This document shows, one piece after another, positions 51,636-61,890 of a DNA stretch of 64,000 bases (positions are counted from its first letter, which is position 1; every line of letters starts with the position of its first letter). The translations under genes and the position numbers were made by a program. This DNA comes from Arthrobacter sp. V1I7 (GTDB lineage Bacteria > Actinomycetota > Actinomycetes > Actinomycetales > Micrococcaceae): positions 2,480,001 to 2,544,000 of the forward strand of contig NZ_JAUSYS010000001.1 in NCBI RefSeq assembly GCF_030817015.1. Reading direction: 5' to 3'. The notes below the pieces were generated by a model. The model made no database searches, had not been told where the DNA came from, and saw nothing but the letters and a program-made list of their open reading frames with translations.

Positions 51636-53043
51636 GTTGCCTCATTGCAATACCTCCGGGAAAGGTGATTCGTTGCCTCATTTGAAATCCTCCGGTTGAC
51701 CCCTTCGTTGCCTCATTGAAAAACCTCCGGATTTTCAGTTGTTCCAGGCCCTGTTGACGGGTTTGACCGCGCCCGGCTGTTTGGCTCGGGCCAGTGTTTC
51801 GAGCCGCGCTGTGAGTGCCAGGATCTGGCGTGAGAGTGCGCCGGGTTTGATCTGCCTGAAGGCGGCGTTCATCCGAATGACCGGGCGCTTGCGCATCTTT
51901 TCGTGCCGGATGGCGCGCTGGTGGGGCGTGGCAGGTGCGTCGTGTTTCTTGGTCACTTTCGCGCCGTGCCGGTGTTTCTCGAGGAGCTTTTGCTGGGGCA
52001 GCAGGTAGTTGGTGAAGATCCGGTCCAGTTCCCAGATCTCGTTGAGTTTCTCGAGTTCCGCGGCGGTGTCGTAGCGGAGGTAGCCGACGAGTTCCCGGAC
52101 CCTGGCCCAGTTCTTCTGCTCCACGTGCGCGCCGTCGTTCTTGTTCCCGGGACGGGAGCGGGTGAACGTGATCTGGTGGGCGTGGCAGTAGGCGAGCAGG
52201 TGCTCGTTGATGAACTCCGAGCCGTTGTCCGAATCGATCCCGATGATGGGAAACGGGAACACAGCGGTGACGTGTTCGAGGGCCTCAAAGACCCATTTGG
52301 CCGCCTTGTTCCGCACGGACCGATTCACCGTCCAGCCGGTGGAAATGTCGGTCACTGTCAGGGTAAAGCAGAATTCCCCGAAGCTGTTGCCGCCCTCGTG
52401 GCCGACCAGATCGATCTCCACGAATCCCGGGACGGCGTCGTCCCACTCGGCCCAGGTCCGGATCGGGATCTGGGATTTCAGGAGGGTGCCGGGCTTGGTG
52501 TGTGACCGGCCCCGCGGGAAAAGTTTCGCCCGTTCACCGACGAGTTTCCGGTCGATGGTCGCCGCGCTCATGCGCATCAGCAAAAGCAGCCTGATCATCC
52601 GTGATCGCAAGCTCCTTGTCCCGCCGCAATAGCGGCACCAGAACCGGCAGCATCGGGGCCAGCAGCCTGCCGGCAGGAGCCCGCAGCACCGCCCAGCACC
52701 TGATCAGCGGCGGGAGCAGATCAGGGCCGTAGACCGGCGTCCTGCCCGGTCTGGGCTTGACGATTTTCAGGACCAGGGCCTCCCGCAAGGCGACCCTGGC
52801 ATAGTCGCGGTGCCAACCGGTCAGTTCGACCAGCTCGTTCAGGATCCGGGATTTCCCTGCACGATCGGCGCTCTTATAGGCGAGGGCTTTCTTCTTTGTC
52901 ACAGCTTGCCGCTGGTCCATCGTTAGCTCCATGAAAACGGGCATAACCCCCATCCGCCGCCCCGGCCGGAAACCACGCCGCTACGCGGAGGTTTTCAATT
53001 GAGGCAACGTATCCGGCTACGCGGAGGTTTTCTACGAGTCAAC
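51636..53043. mobile_element. Insertion sequence with repeated terminal motifs
   Basis: The left end has three copies of a GTTGCCTCATTG-to-CCTCCGG motif (51636-51659, 51672-51695, 51707-51730). The right end has two inverted copies (52986-53008 and 53022-53043). A broken transposase lies between. The repeated ends resemble multi-site termini of IS1202-like elements, but the family is uncertain. It separates the second gntR from the metF-like operon and ends 8 bp before that promoter. Confidence 0.75.
51735..52953 (-). pseudogene. DDE integrase-core transposase, frameshifted
   Basis: The first part (from 52953; MDQRQAVTKKKALAYKSADR) carries the helix-turn-helix region, and the second part to 51735 the rve core: VEIDLVGHEGGNSFGEF (Asp), GIDSDNGSEFINEH (Asp) and GAHVEQKNWARVRELVGYLR (Glu). 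The frames meet at about 52575-52605 around GCTGCTTTTGCTG and need a +1 shift. Most insertion-sequence programmed shifts are -1, so mutation is more likely, although recoding at the T-run is not excluded. Confidence 0.75.
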
Positions 53044-53051
53044 GCGGAGCC

Positions 53052-53099
53052 TTGACGCCCCAGCTCCCAGTACATAGTATTCCTATAACTGATATATCA
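53052..53099 (+). promoter_or_regulatory. metF-fdhF-folE promoter with perfect GntR-type operator
   Basis: TTGACG (53052-53057), 17-bp spacer, TAGTAT (53075-53080), then the perfect palindrome TGATATATCA at 53090-53099. Confidence 0.75.
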
Positions 53100-53201
53100 A
53101 TATGTAAGCATAAAAATGTCAAGGGCTCCAGTTTCTTCCGAAAGGGGTGAGGGCTCCGGACGGTACCGGATCTGCAACGCGTACGCCACGAATGGAGAGC
53201 A

Positions 53202-54077
53202 ATGAGCAATAAAGCTGTTGCAAGGGTGCGGCTGGAAGTTGTTCCCTCAGCCGATCTGCTCACCCAGCTCCCCCTGGTGTTTGACACTCCGGGCTCCGTG
53301 AGCGTGACGTGCCTTCCGCACCACGGTCCTGAACGCACCGTAGAAACATCCACGCGCCTGGCGCGCCTGGGGTACCACGCGGTTCCCCATTTGGCCGCCC
53401 GCAGCATCACCAGCAAGGCCCACCTGCATGCCCTGCTGCTGGAGTTGCAGGGGGCGGGAGTCTCCGAGCTGTTTGTCGTTGCCGGTGACCGCCGCACCCC
53501 CGCGGGTCCCTACTCCTGGAGCGGACAGCTCTTGGAGGCTGTCAAAGCGTATTCACCTGCCTTTTCCGCAGGCATTGCCGGCTACCCTGAAGGCCACCCC
53601 CACCTGGGCCAGGACAAACTCGTGAGCAGCCTCGAGATCAAGGCGCCGATGGCGTCATCACTGATCACCCAGATGTGCTTTTCTGCCGAGGCGATCAGCA
53701 ACTACCTCCGGACGATCCGCAGAAACGGCGTTGAGCTCCCGGTGTGGGTTGGGGTGCCCGGTCCGGTGTCAGTTAATAAGCTTGTGTCCATGGGAGCACG
53801 CCTCGGCGTCGGCCGTTCGCTCAAGCTGGCCCGCAGTTCAGGCATGGCAGGCGCCCTCTGGCGGCGAGGCGACTTCATGAACTACGACAGTGGCCGACTG
53901 ATCCGCGAAGTTCACCAAGAGCTGGCAGGTGATCCGCTCTTTGCCGGTTTCCACGTCTACACCTTCAACGACCTAGGCCGCTTGCCCGGCCTCCTGGACA
54001 GCCTCCCGAGGCTGCGGGAGGCCACCGCATTGCCACCAAGCAACCCCGCCAGCTCCCTGTTTCCTGCCCAGATCTGA
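53202..54077 (+). CDS. Methylenetetrahydrofolate reductase-family protein
   Basis: A 291-residue TIM-barrel flavoprotein of the MetF type. The marks are weak but consistent: SVTCLPHHGPERTVETS near the start, AGYPEGHPHLGQDKLVSSLE and IKAPMASSLITQMCFSAEAI, which carry the FAD/folate contacts. It follows GGAGAGCA. In a degradative C1 operon it may run towards methylene-tetrahydrofolate rather than make methyl-tetrahydrofolate for methionine; direction is inference. Confidence 0.85.
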   Translation: MSNKAVARVRLEVVPSADLLTQLPLVFDTPGSVSVTCLPHHGPERTVETSTRLARLGYHAVPHLAARSITSKAHLHALLLELQGAGVSELFVVAGDRRTPAGPYSWSGQLLEAVKAYSPAFSAGIAGYPEGHPHLGQDKLVSSLEIKAPMASSLITQMCFSAEAISNYLRTIRRNGVELPVWVGVPGPVSVNKLVSMGARLGVGRSLKLARSSGMAGALWRRGDFMNYDSGRLIREVHQELAGDPLFAGFHVYTFNDLGRLPGLLDSLPRLREATALPPSNPASSLFPAQI

Positions 54078-54089
54078 AGGAACGATCAC

Positions 54090-56417
54090 ATGGCTTCAAA
54101 AGCCCCCAAACAGAATATCGACGAGTCAAAGCTGACTGTCACCAAACCCAAGTCCAAGGCCGTCGGCATCCCCGCCGTCGTGAACTCGTTGAAGATCTCC
54201 CTACAGCAGATGGGTCCGCTGCGCAGTGTCCAAACGCTGCTGGCAGTCAACCAGGTCGACGGGTTCGACTGCATGGGCTGTGCGTGGCCCGAACACGAAA
54301 AGCGCAACGCAGCCGAGTTCTGCGAAAATGGCGCGAAGGCAGTGGCCGAGGAGGGCACCCGCCGCCGCGTCACCCCCGAGTTCTTCGCCAAACACTCCAT
54401 CGAGGACCTGAAAACGCGGGACGACTACTGGCTGGGTCAGCAGGGCCGGCTGACCCACCCGATGCTTTTGGCCGAGGGAGCCACGCACTACACACCCATC
54501 GAATGGGACGCAGCCTATGAGCTGATTGCCCAGGAGATGAAAGAAATGGACCATCCCGGCCAGGCAGTTTTTTACACTTCCGGGCGGACCTCGAATGAAG
54601 CCGCTTTCCTCTACCAGCTCCTCGTGCGGGGACTGGGCACGAATAATCTCCCCGATTGCTCCAACATGTGCCACGAGTCCACGGGTTCAGCCCTCGTCGA
54701 AACCATCGGCATCGGCAAGGGCTCGGTCAGCCTCGTCGACCTGGAGACAGCCTCGCTGATCTTCGTTGCCGGGCAGAATCCAGGTACTAACCACCCGCGC
54801 ATGCTCAGCGCCCTGGAAAAAGCGAAGAAGAACGGCGCCGTCATCATCTCCGTCAACCCACTTCCCGAGGCCGGGCTCCTCCGGTTCGAGAATCCACAGA
54901 CGATCTCCGGAACGCTCGTGGGCACGCAACTGACCGATGACTTCCTGCAGATCCGGGCCGGCGGGGATCAGGCCCTCTTTCAGGGGCTTGGCAAATACCT
55001 CCTCGAGGCGGAGGCGCAGGGGAGGCAGACCCCGGGACTGACTACGGTCCTGGACCACGAATTCATCAATAACCACACCGTGGGCATCAACGAATACCTG
55101 CTGCACCTCGAAAAGGTCCAGTGGAGTGAAATAGTCGAAGCCACGGGCCTGAGCTTGGAGCAGATCAAGGCCACGGGCGAACGCCTGCTGGCCTCCAATG
55201 CCACCATCGTCTGCTGGGCCATGGGCCTAACCCAGCACAAACACTCAGTTCCCACGCTCCGGGACGTCGTCAACGTGCTGCTTCTCCAAGGCAACATCGG
55301 TAAGCCCGGAGCAGGAGTATGCCCCGTCCGCGGCCACTCGAACGTCCAGGGCGACCGCACCATGGGCATCTTCGAAAAGATGCCAGAGGCGTTCCACGAC
55401 AGGCTGGACCAGGAGTTCAAGTTCCTTTCCCCTCGCAAGCACGGCTACGACACCGTTGCGGCGATTCGTGCCATGCGGGACGGCAAAGTCCGCGTCTTCA
55501 TCGGAATGGGTGGAAACTTCGTCCGGGCGGCCCCGGATTCCGTGGTCACGGAGCGGGCATTGGCCAACACAGACCTGACGGTACAGATCTCCACGAAGCT
55601 GAACCATTCCCACGTGTCCACGGGCCGACGCGCGCTGATCCTCCCGACGCTGGGTCGGACCGAAAAGGACGCGCAGCGCACCGGGGACCAGAGGGTGACG
55701 GTGGAAGACTCGATGAGCGCCGTCCATGCGTCCCGCGGACGGATTAAGCCGGCCAGCGAGCACCTCCACTCAGAAGTGGCCATAGTGTGCAACCTCGCCC
55801 ATAAGCTCTTCACCGACAGTGACAACCTCCCACTGCCCAACACGCCTAAAGCTGCCTGGCTCTCGATGAAAGACGACTACTCCCTGGTCCGGAAACACAT
55901 CGAGGCGGTCATCGACGGCTTCGAAAATTTCGAGGAGCGGATCCGGCACCCTGGCGGCTTTGTCCTCCCCCACCCTCCGCGGGACGCCAGACAGTTCGAG
56001 ACCGCGTCGGGCAAGGCCCACTTTACCGGCAATGAGCTGGAATTCATCAAAGTACCCGAGGGGCGGCTGGTCCTTCAGACCCTGCGCTCACATGACCAGT
56101 ACAACACCACCATCTATGGCAAGGATGACCGATACCGCGGTATCCACGGTGGGCGTCGCGTGGTTCTTGTCAACGAGGCTGACATCGCTGAGCTGGGCTT
56201 TAGGGACGGTGACATGGTTCATTTGATTTCCGAGTTCCGCGGGACAGAGCGGCGGGCCGACAACTTCCGGATCGTTTCGTACTCGACGCCGAAGGGCTGT
56301 GCGGCAGCATACTACCCGGAGACCAACGTGCTCGTGCCGCTCGATTCGGTAGCTGACACCAGCGGTACACCGACATCCAAGTCCGTCATCGTGCGGCTGG
56401 AACGGGCCGAAGCGTGA
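54090..56417 (+). CDS. FdhF/YdeP-type molybdopterin oxidoreductase
   Basis: A 775-residue relative of formate dehydrogenase H. N-terminal cysteines in [15 protein letters not shown] can hold an Fe-S cluster. Molybdopterin domains follow ([60 protein letters not shown]), and a C-terminal MopB domain begins near residue 640 ([20 protein letters not shown]). It lies 13 bp after the metF-like gene. With PurU releasing formate in the same regulon, oxidation of formate to CO2 is the natural role, but YdeP-family enzymes are not all formate dehydrogenases. Confidence 0.88.
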   Translation: MASKAPKQNIDESKLTVTKPKSKAVGIPAVVNSLKISLQQMGPLRSVQTLLAVNQVDGFDCMGCAWPEHEKRNAAEFCENGAKAVAEEGTRRRVTPEFFAKHSIEDLKTRDDYWLGQQGRLTHPMLLAEGATHYTPIEWDAAYELIAQEMKEMDHPGQAVFYTSGRTSNEAAFLYQLLVRGLGTNNLPDCSNMCHESTGSALVETIGIGKGSVSLVDLETASLIFVAGQNPGTNHPRMLSALEKAKKNGAVIISVNPLPEAGLLRFENPQTISGTLVGTQLTDDFLQIRAGGDQALFQGLGKYLLEAEAQGRQTPGLTTVLDHEFINNHTVGINEYLLHLEKVQWSEIVEATGLSLEQIKATGERLLASNATIVCWAMGLTQHKHSVPTLRDVVNVLLLQGNIGKPGAGVCPVRGHSNVQGDRTMGIFEKMPEAFHDRLDQEFKFLSPRKHGYDTVAAIRAMRDGKVRVFIGMGGNFVRAAPDSVVTERALANTDLTVQISTKLNHSHVSTGRRALILPTLGRTEKDAQRTGDQRVTVEDSMSAVHASRGRIKPASEHLHSEVAIVCNLAHKLFTDSDNLPLPNTPKAAWLSMKDDYSLVRKHIEAVIDGFENFEERIRHPGGFVLPHPPRDARQFETASGKAHFTGNELEFIKVPEGRLVLQTLRSHDQYNTTIYGKDDRYRGIHGGRRVVLVNEADIAELGFRDGDMVHLISEFRGTERRADNFRIVSYSTPKGCAAAYYPETNVLVPLDSVADTSGTPTSKSVIVRLERAEA

Positions 56418-57013
56418 GCGCCGACATGACGACGGCAACAGCGTCCAAGGGTGTGGACGGGCCGCGGGTTGAGCAGGCCGTCCGCGAATATCTACTTGCG
56501 ATCGGAGAGGACCCGGACAGGCCAGGGCTCGTGGATACGCCCGCGCGGGTAGCCCGGGCGGCTGCGGAGATATTTGGCGGGCTTCATGAGGACCCCCTGG
56601 CCGTGCTGGATAAGACCTTTGACCTTGGGCACGGAGAAATGGTCATCGTCAAGGACATCCCCTTCTACTCCACCTGCGAGCACCACCTGGTGCCGTTCCA
56701 CGGCGTAGCCCACGTTGGCTACATCCCATCGGCTGAGGGTATCGTCACGGGACTGAGCAAGCTGGCCCGGCTCGTCGATGTCTTTGCACGCAGGCCCCAG
56801 GTCCAGGAACGGTTGACAACCCAGGTCGTTGATGCGCTGGTCAGTTCGCTGCGGCCCCTGGGGGCCATTGTGGTAGTTGAGTGCGAGCACCTCTGCATGT
56901 CGATGCGCGGTGTCCGCAAGCCCGGGGCCAAGACCATCACTTCAGCCGTCCGCGGGGAGCTCCGTCTGCCGGCGGCCCGGGCTGAGGCGCTCAGCCTGAT
57001 ACAGGGACGCTAA
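56414..57013 (+). CDS. folE: GTP cyclohydrolase I
   Basis: A 199-residue enzyme opening the folate and pterin pathway by converting GTP to dihydroneopterin triphosphate. Zinc and active-site residues appear in [19 protein letters not shown] and [13 protein letters not shown]. The GTG start overlaps the previous stop by 4 bp. Its place in the C1 regulon suggests that folate supply is raised when methylated amines are used. Confidence 0.95.
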   Translation: MSADMTTATASKGVDGPRVEQAVREYLLAIGEDPDRPGLVDTPARVARAAAEIFGGLHEDPLAVLDKTFDLGHGEMVIVKDIPFYSTCEHHLVPFHGVAHVGYIPSAEGIVTGLSKLARLVDVFARRPQVQERLTTQVVDALVSSLRPLGAIVVVECEHLCMSMRGVRKPGAKTITSAVRGELRLPAARAEALSLIQGR

Positions 57014-57021
57014 GAAATCTC

Positions 57022-57065
57022 TGGACACACACCCGGTCCTGCAATAAGATGTAACTGATATATCT
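57022..57065 (+). promoter_or_regulatory. Transporter promoter with GntR-type operator
   Basis: TGGACA (57022-57027), 17-bp spacer, TAAGAT (57045-57050), then TGATATATCT at 57056-57065. It would drive the BCCT gene. Confidence 0.65.
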
Positions 57066-57093
57066 TTACTGGTGATTAAATATTTCACCTGCC

Positions 57094-57204
57094 TTGGACG
57101 CACCCCCGGCCAAACTGCCGGTACGCACCCACGAAGTGCAAATCGTCGACGGCAACATCATGATCATCGAATCGGACGCGGCCCCCGACCTTCCGCCCAT
57201 CTGA
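57094..57204 (+). pseudogene. C-terminal fragment resembling a Rieske-type ferredoxin
   Basis: Thirty-six codons ending in TGA; the segment LPVRTHEVQIVDGNIMI is like the last strands of small Rieske ferredoxins of oxygenases. No cluster-binding CxH motif remains. It lies between the operator and the BCCT gene and looks like a relic of a deletion. Confidence 0.4.
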
Positions 57205-57261
57205 CTCCCGAGGGCCACATTTAACCGCAGGCCCATGCCTCACCGAGCAAAGGACCCGCTC

Positions 57262-59283
57262 ATGGCTTTTAATAGTGACCTAAAATCCCACACACCCGAG
57301 GAGTTGCCTGCTGACAATGGGGTGGCAGAGGCTCCGCGTAACGAAGAACCTGGAAGTGGGGAGAAGAGTAATGCAGTCATTAGTGTCTCCGGCGAAGTAG
57401 ACAGAACCCCCGCTGTCCTCGATCCGGAGGAAGGAGACGCACCGCCCTTGCCGGACGTCGAGTACGAGCAAATCCTCGAAGAGCTGCATCATGCCAAGAC
57501 TGAGCAAGCAGTTGCGGATCGCCGGAACCATAAGCTCATTCTCGATAAGATCACGTTCGGGATCACAGGCGTCATCGCCATTGCCTTTGTTATCTGGGGC
57601 TTCGTGGGACGCGACAGTCTGTCCGACACTTCCACGGGTGCCCTGAACTGGGTCATGGAATACACCGGCTGGCTCTTCATGCTCCTGGCCTCGCTCTTCG
57701 TGGTCTTTGTCCTGTGGCTGGCCCTAGGCAAGTTCGGCAACATCCCGCTAGGCAAAGACGGGGAAAAACCCGAATTCCGTACCGTCTCCTGGGTCGCGAT
57801 GATGTTCGCCGCCGGCATGGGCATCGGGCTGATGTTCTACGGCGTGGCCGAACCGCTCTACCACTACATCTCTCCCCCGCCCGGCACCGTGGATGGACGG
57901 ACCCCCGAAGCCATCCAGACCGCCATGGCCACCTCGATCTTCCACTGGACCCTGCACCCCTGGGCCATGTACGCGGTGGTCGGCATCGCCATGGCCTACG
58001 GCACGTACCGCTTGGGTCGCAGGCAACTCATCTCCGTCGCCTTCACGTCGCTCTTCGGCATCAGGACGGTAGAAGGGCCGGTCGGGAAGTTCATCAACAT
58101 CCTGGCTATTTTCGCCACCCTGTTTGGTACCGCCGCATCGTTGGGCCTGGGAGCCCTGCAGATTGGCAGCGGCATGACCTCCAACGGTTGGTTCGGCGAA
58201 ATCGGCACCCCCGTGCTCGTGGTGATCGTCGCCGTCCTGACCTTATCCTTCGTCGCTTCGGCCGTCTCTGGCATCAGCCGCGGCATCCAGTGGCTCTCCA
58301 ACATCAACATGGTCCTGGCCGTCGTCCTGGCACTAATCGTCTTCATCGCGGGCCCCACCCTGTTCATCCTCAACTTGATCCCTTCCGCGGTCGGCGCCTA
58401 TGCCCGCGACCTGGCCGAGATGTCGTCCCGGACCGAAGCGGTCGGCGACGAGTCACTGCGAAGCTGGATGACCAGCTGGACAATCTTCTACTGGGCCTGG
58501 TGGATCTCCTGGACGCCGTTCGTGGGCCTCTTCATCGCCCGCATCAGCCGCGGTCGCACCATCCGCCAGTTCGTCACCGGCGTGCTACTGGTGCCCAGCG
58601 TCGTCAGCGTGATCTGGTTTGCCGTCTTCGGCGGAGCCGCCTTCCACGTCCAGCAGGAAGCCGACAAGGCCAACACCTCCGGCCTGGCCACCATGGTCAA
58701 CGGGACACCGTCCGTCAACTTCGACGGAGCACTCTTTGACCTAGTCAAGAACATGAACATGCCTGGCTGGCTCACCGCAGCCGTTATCGTGCTGGCCATG
58801 ATTCTAGTTGCGATCTTTTTTATCACTGGCGCCGACGCGGCCTCCATCGTGATGGGATCGCTCAGCTCCAACGGCGCCGAGGACCCTCGCCGCGGAGTTG
58901 TCATTTTCTGGGGCTGCCTCACTGGCGCCGTGGCGGCGGTCATGTTGCTGGCCGGCGGCGATGAACCATCGGAAGCCTTGGCCGGCCTGCAACGAATCAC
59001 CATCGTGGCAGCGCTACCGTTCGTCATCGTCATGCTGTTGCTCTGCTTTGCCCTCACCAAGGACCTGCGTCGAGATCCCCTCTCCTTGCGACGGCGCCTG
59101 GCCACATCCGTAGTGGAGCGGGCCATACGCACTGGCGTGGAACAACACGGCGGCGTTCAATTCGACCTCGTAACAAAGCACGACCGCGCCGAAAAGTGCC
59201 CCGACTCGGACTGTCTGGGAGGGACTCCCACGGGGAGCATCCCAACCGTCGAGCCCAAGCATCCGGACCCGGACAGTAAATAG
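57262..59283 (+). CDS. BCCT-family transporter (betaine/choline type)
   Basis: A 673-residue secondary transporter with twelve membrane helices between about residues 100 and 600. The first glycine-rich signature lies in MMFAAGMGIGLMFYGVAEPL, and the helix-8 tryptophan block is FYWAWWISWTPFVGLFIARI. An acidic N-terminal tail precedes the helices, and a hydrophilic C-terminal tail of about 70 residues follows. I use ATG at 57262, which has AAAGGA upstream, over 57235. Context makes glycine betaine or dimethylglycine the likely substrate. Confidence 0.93.
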   Translation: MAFNSDLKSHTPEELPADNGVAEAPRNEEPGSGEKSNAVISVSGEVDRTPAVLDPEEGDAPPLPDVEYEQILEELHHAKTEQAVADRRNHKLILDKITFGITGVIAIAFVIWGFVGRDSLSDTSTGALNWVMEYTGWLFMLLASLFVVFVLWLALGKFGNIPLGKDGEKPEFRTVSWVAMMFAAGMGIGLMFYGVAEPLYHYISPPPGTVDGRTPEAIQTAMATSIFHWTLHPWAMYAVVGIAMAYGTYRLGRRQLISVAFTSLFGIRTVEGPVGKFINILAIFATLFGTAASLGLGALQIGSGMTSNGWFGEIGTPVLVVIVAVLTLSFVASAVSGISRGIQWLSNINMVLAVVLALIVFIAGPTLFILNLIPSAVGAYARDLAEMSSRTEAVGDESLRSWMTSWTIFYWAWWISWTPFVGLFIARISRGRTIRQFVTGVLLVPSVVSVIWFAVFGGAAFHVQQEADKANTSGLATMVNGTPSVNFDGALFDLVKNMNMPGWLTAAVIVLAMILVAIFFITGADAASIVMGSLSSNGAEDPRRGVVIFWGCLTGAVAAVMLLAGGDEPSEALAGLQRITIVAALPFVIVMLLLCFALTKDLRRDPLSLRRRLATSVVERAIRTGVEQHGGVQFDLVTKHDRAEKCPDSDCLGGTPTGSIPTVEPKHPDPDSK

Positions 59284-59880
59284 CTGCGCACCTTAAGTAG
59301 CAACCCCCCTCGGCGGCACGCGGCTTGTTCCGGCCCGTGCCGCCTGGGCACACCCACCTCCAACGCATAGCAAAGGTTATCTACATGTCCCAGCACCACG
59401 ACCAAGAACAGACTCTCCGGGTTAGCAGCGAAGGGAAGGAGTTCGTGAATATCCAGTGAATATCCAGTTGGAGTCCTCAAGTCCAGTGACTGTTCGGCTG
59501 CAGCTGGATGGGGGCTGCAATTTGCCAACACGACAACGGAAACCGCCCCAGCTCGTATGTTGACAGTGACCTCGGTCCTCGCTGACTGCGGCGGCGTCCC
59601 GCGCCCTGAATAGGAATCCTTGGTGCCATGGCCATAGTTGCAACAGCCTCTGCCTCTTTTCCGTATTCCGGATGGTGTCCCTGATCGCCCGACTAACCGT
59701 TTGGCCACGGTGATGATCCCGAGGCCATGTCCATCGCTGTCACCACATCTACGGAGGGCGGGGCGTTTCGCCGTTGAGATACAGGTCCCCACTGCTACTG
59801 GGCCTTTGTCGGCAGGCTATTGAGCCATGCGACCAATTCTTCGTGGGCGATGAGTGGTTTCGAATTGACGTAGCGCCCAC
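59284..59880. other. Intergenic region with a 24-codon frame cut by a small duplication
   Basis: ATG at 59385 opens SQHHDQEQTLRVSSEGKEFV and stops at 59457-59459. GTGAATATCCA is repeated in tandem (59445-59455 and 59456-59466); removing one copy would extend the frame about 37 codons further. It has no strong ribosome site. Nothing else is supported. Confidence 0.4.
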
Positions 59881-60971
59881 TAGTGTCCTGCGCCTGAAAT
59901 TCGCTTCAGAAGTCGCCCGAGGGATTCGAGGATCTGTTCCGCGGTCTTTGTCCAGGTGAAGGGTATGGGGTTGGTGTTCCATTCGCTGACCCATTTGCGG
60001 ATGTCCGCTTCGAGGGCCTGGACGCTGCGGTGGTCACTGCGGCGCAGCAGGTCCTCGGTGACGAATCCGAAGAACCGCTCGACCTGGTTGAGCCAGGAGG
60101 AGTAGGTCGGGGTGAAATGCATGTGGAAACGCGGGTGATTCTCAAGCCATGTCTTCACGGTCGGGGTCTTGTGGGTCTGGTAGTTGTCGCAGATGAGATG
60201 GACGTCCAGGCCCTCGGGGACCTGGGTGTCGATCTTGGCCAGGAACTTCCTGAACTCGGCGGCCCGGTGCCTGCGGTGCAGGCTGGAGATCACTGACCCG
60301 TCCGCGGTGTTCAGGGCGGCGAACAGGGTGGTGGTCCCGTGCCGGACATAGTCGTGGGTCCGCTTCTCCGGCATGCCGGGCATCATGGGGAACGCAGGCT
60401 GGGACCGGGCCAGCGCCTGGACCTGGGACTTCTCGTCCACACTGAGCACGACCGCCGATTCCGGGGGATTCAGATAGAGACCGACCACGTCGTAGACCTT
60501 CTCGACGAACAAGGGATCGTTGGAGAGCTTGAAGCCGTCGGCGCGGTGGGGCTTGAGTTCGAAGGTCCGCCAGATCCGTCCGATCGTGGACTTCGAGAGC
60601 CCGGAGCGTTCGGCCATCTTCGCCCTCGACCAGTGCGTGGCGTTCGCCGGCGTGGATTCGAGCGTCGCAACGACCACGTCCTCGACCTGGTCGGCGGTGA
60701 TCGAGGCCGGCCGTCCGGGCCTGGGATCGTCGACCAGTCCGTCCAGCCGGTGCTCCAGGAACCGGCGCCGCCACTTCGCCACAGTATGCGGCTCGACACC
60801 GCACCGGGCTGCGACAGCCACGTTCGTCAGACCCTCGGCGCTGGCCAGCACGATCCTCGACCGTGTCGCCAACGCCTGGGATGAGTTCCGTCTCCGGGCC
60901 CACCGCTCCAGCGTCCCGCGTTCTTCAGCCGACAGATCCAGCAAGGCCTTCGGCCGCCCGACATTCGCCAT
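59880..60971 (-). CDS. IS630-family transposase
   Basis: A 363-residue intact transposase: an N-terminal helix-turn-helix (LTNVAVAARCGVEPHTVAKW), then a DDE core with VVLSVDEKSQVQAL, HLICDNYQTHKTPTVK and TYSSWLNQVERFFG. The stop TAG is built from the TA target duplication and the flanking C, so the reading frame uses host bases at its end. Length is normal. Confidence 0.95.
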   Translation of the reverse strand: MANVGRPKALLDLSAEERGTLERWARRRNSSQALATRSRIVLASAEGLTNVAVAARCGVEPHTVAKWRRRFLEHRLDGLVDDPRPGRPASITADQVEDVVVATLESTPANATHWSRAKMAERSGLSKSTIGRIWRTFELKPHRADGFKLSNDPLFVEKVYDVVGLYLNPPESAVVLSVDEKSQVQALARSQPAFPMMPGMPEKRTHDYVRHGTTTLFAALNTADGSVISSLHRRHRAAEFRKFLAKIDTQVPEGLDVHLICDNYQTHKTPTVKTWLENHPRFHMHFTPTYSSWLNQVERFFGFVTEDLLRRSDHRSVQALEADIRKWVSEWNTNPIPFTWTKTAEQILESLGRLLKRISGAGH

Positions 60972-61015
60972 ATCCTGATTTTATAATTACGAAGCGAATT
61001 TCAGGCGCAGGACAC
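59883..61015. mobile_element. IS630-family insertion sequence
   Basis: Length 1133 bp with perfect 25-bp inverted ends (59883-59907 and 60991-61015; outer bases GTGTCCTGCGCCTGAAA). It is flanked by TA on both sides (59881-59882 and 61016-61017), the IS630/Tc1 target duplication. Perfect ends imply recent arrival. Confidence 0.93.
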
Positions 61016-61017
61016 TA

Positions 61018-61448
61018 GATAGCTGTTTGTGATTTGGCTACATAGCTGTTTGCGATTTGGCGCCGCAGGAGCGTAGTACTGCATCCGACTCGGGCAGCGG
61101 CCTCATCCAGACTGTAGGCAATCTTCCGCGTCGTATGACACGGGCAGCAGCTCACAGGCTGGTAGTCCTTCCATTCATTCATGGCGTTCATTCTGGCAAG
61201 ACCCGCCGGCTCGTCAGGCGGGCACTAGCATCGGCAGAATGACTAATGAACCGATCGTGCCCGTCGTATGGGTCCGGCTACGCCAGGACAAGGCCGACGA
61301 GTGGTGGAACGAACCCGAGCGGGACCCCTTCGCCTAGCTTCCCGCACCTCGCCGCACCTCCACGGACCTGTCCGCACGTCGTTCTGATCACTAGCGGACC
61401 ATCCTCGTGACATGCGGCCAGCCTGCGCACTGAGTTGCGGAAAGAAAG
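61018..61448. other. Intergenic region with a short tandem repeat
   Basis: ATAGCTGTTTGTGATTTGGC at 61019-61038 is repeated with one change at 61042-61061 (23-bp period). A 32-residue frame at 61239-61337 (MTNEPIVPVVWVRLRQDKAD onward) has no clear ribosome site and is left uncalled. Confidence 0.4.
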
Positions 61449-61847
61449 TCACAACTGGCGGGTGAGGGAGCGCTGCGCCGGCTGAAAGTAATCAGTCAGG
61501 AATCCAGCCAGCAGGCCCGCCAGGATCAACCCTGTGCCCGGCAACAGCGTGACCGGACCGACGAGCTCACGAATGTCGACCCCAAGAATCGCCAGGACGA
61601 CATCGAGCGCTTGGTGGCATAGGCGACAGCCAAGGCTGGGCTGATTGCAGTAATGGTACTTCCCCCGCGTCCGGCTCTTCTGCTTGGGGAACTGCATCGC
61701 ATACTCCTCGGCTGCGCCGAATTCGGCTTCCGCGGCTGTTCCTGTGGCAGCCTCGTGGGCCCGGACTTCGTCCAGGACTTCAGCTATTTCTGGCTCAGGC
61801 AGCCCACGCACTCGGAGATTGAAAGTCAGGCGTTCCTCGTAGCTCAT
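61449..61847 (-). CDS. Small membrane protein, HAAS/PadR-partner type
   Basis: A 132-residue protein. The beginning (MSYEERLTFNLRVRGLPEPE) with short helices resembles the HAAS signalling domain found next to PadR regulators; one or two hydrophobic segments follow near residues 85-115 (GPVTLLPGTGLILAGLLAGF). It starts 44 bp after the padR relic. Three Cys near residue 66-77 (YCNQPSLGCRLCHQ) are unusual. Its partner is broken, so it may be an orphan. Confidence 0.6.
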   Translation of the reverse strand: MSYEERLTFNLRVRGLPEPEIAEVLDEVRAHEAATGTAAEAEFGAAEEYAMQFPKQKSRTRGKYHYCNQPSLGCRLCHQALDVVLAILGVDIRELVGPVTLLPGTGLILAGLLAGFLTDYFQPAQRSLTRQL

Positions 61848-61890
61848 GGTTGTTCCCGTCGCGTCGTCTGGATCTCGGTAAGAGTTTCGC

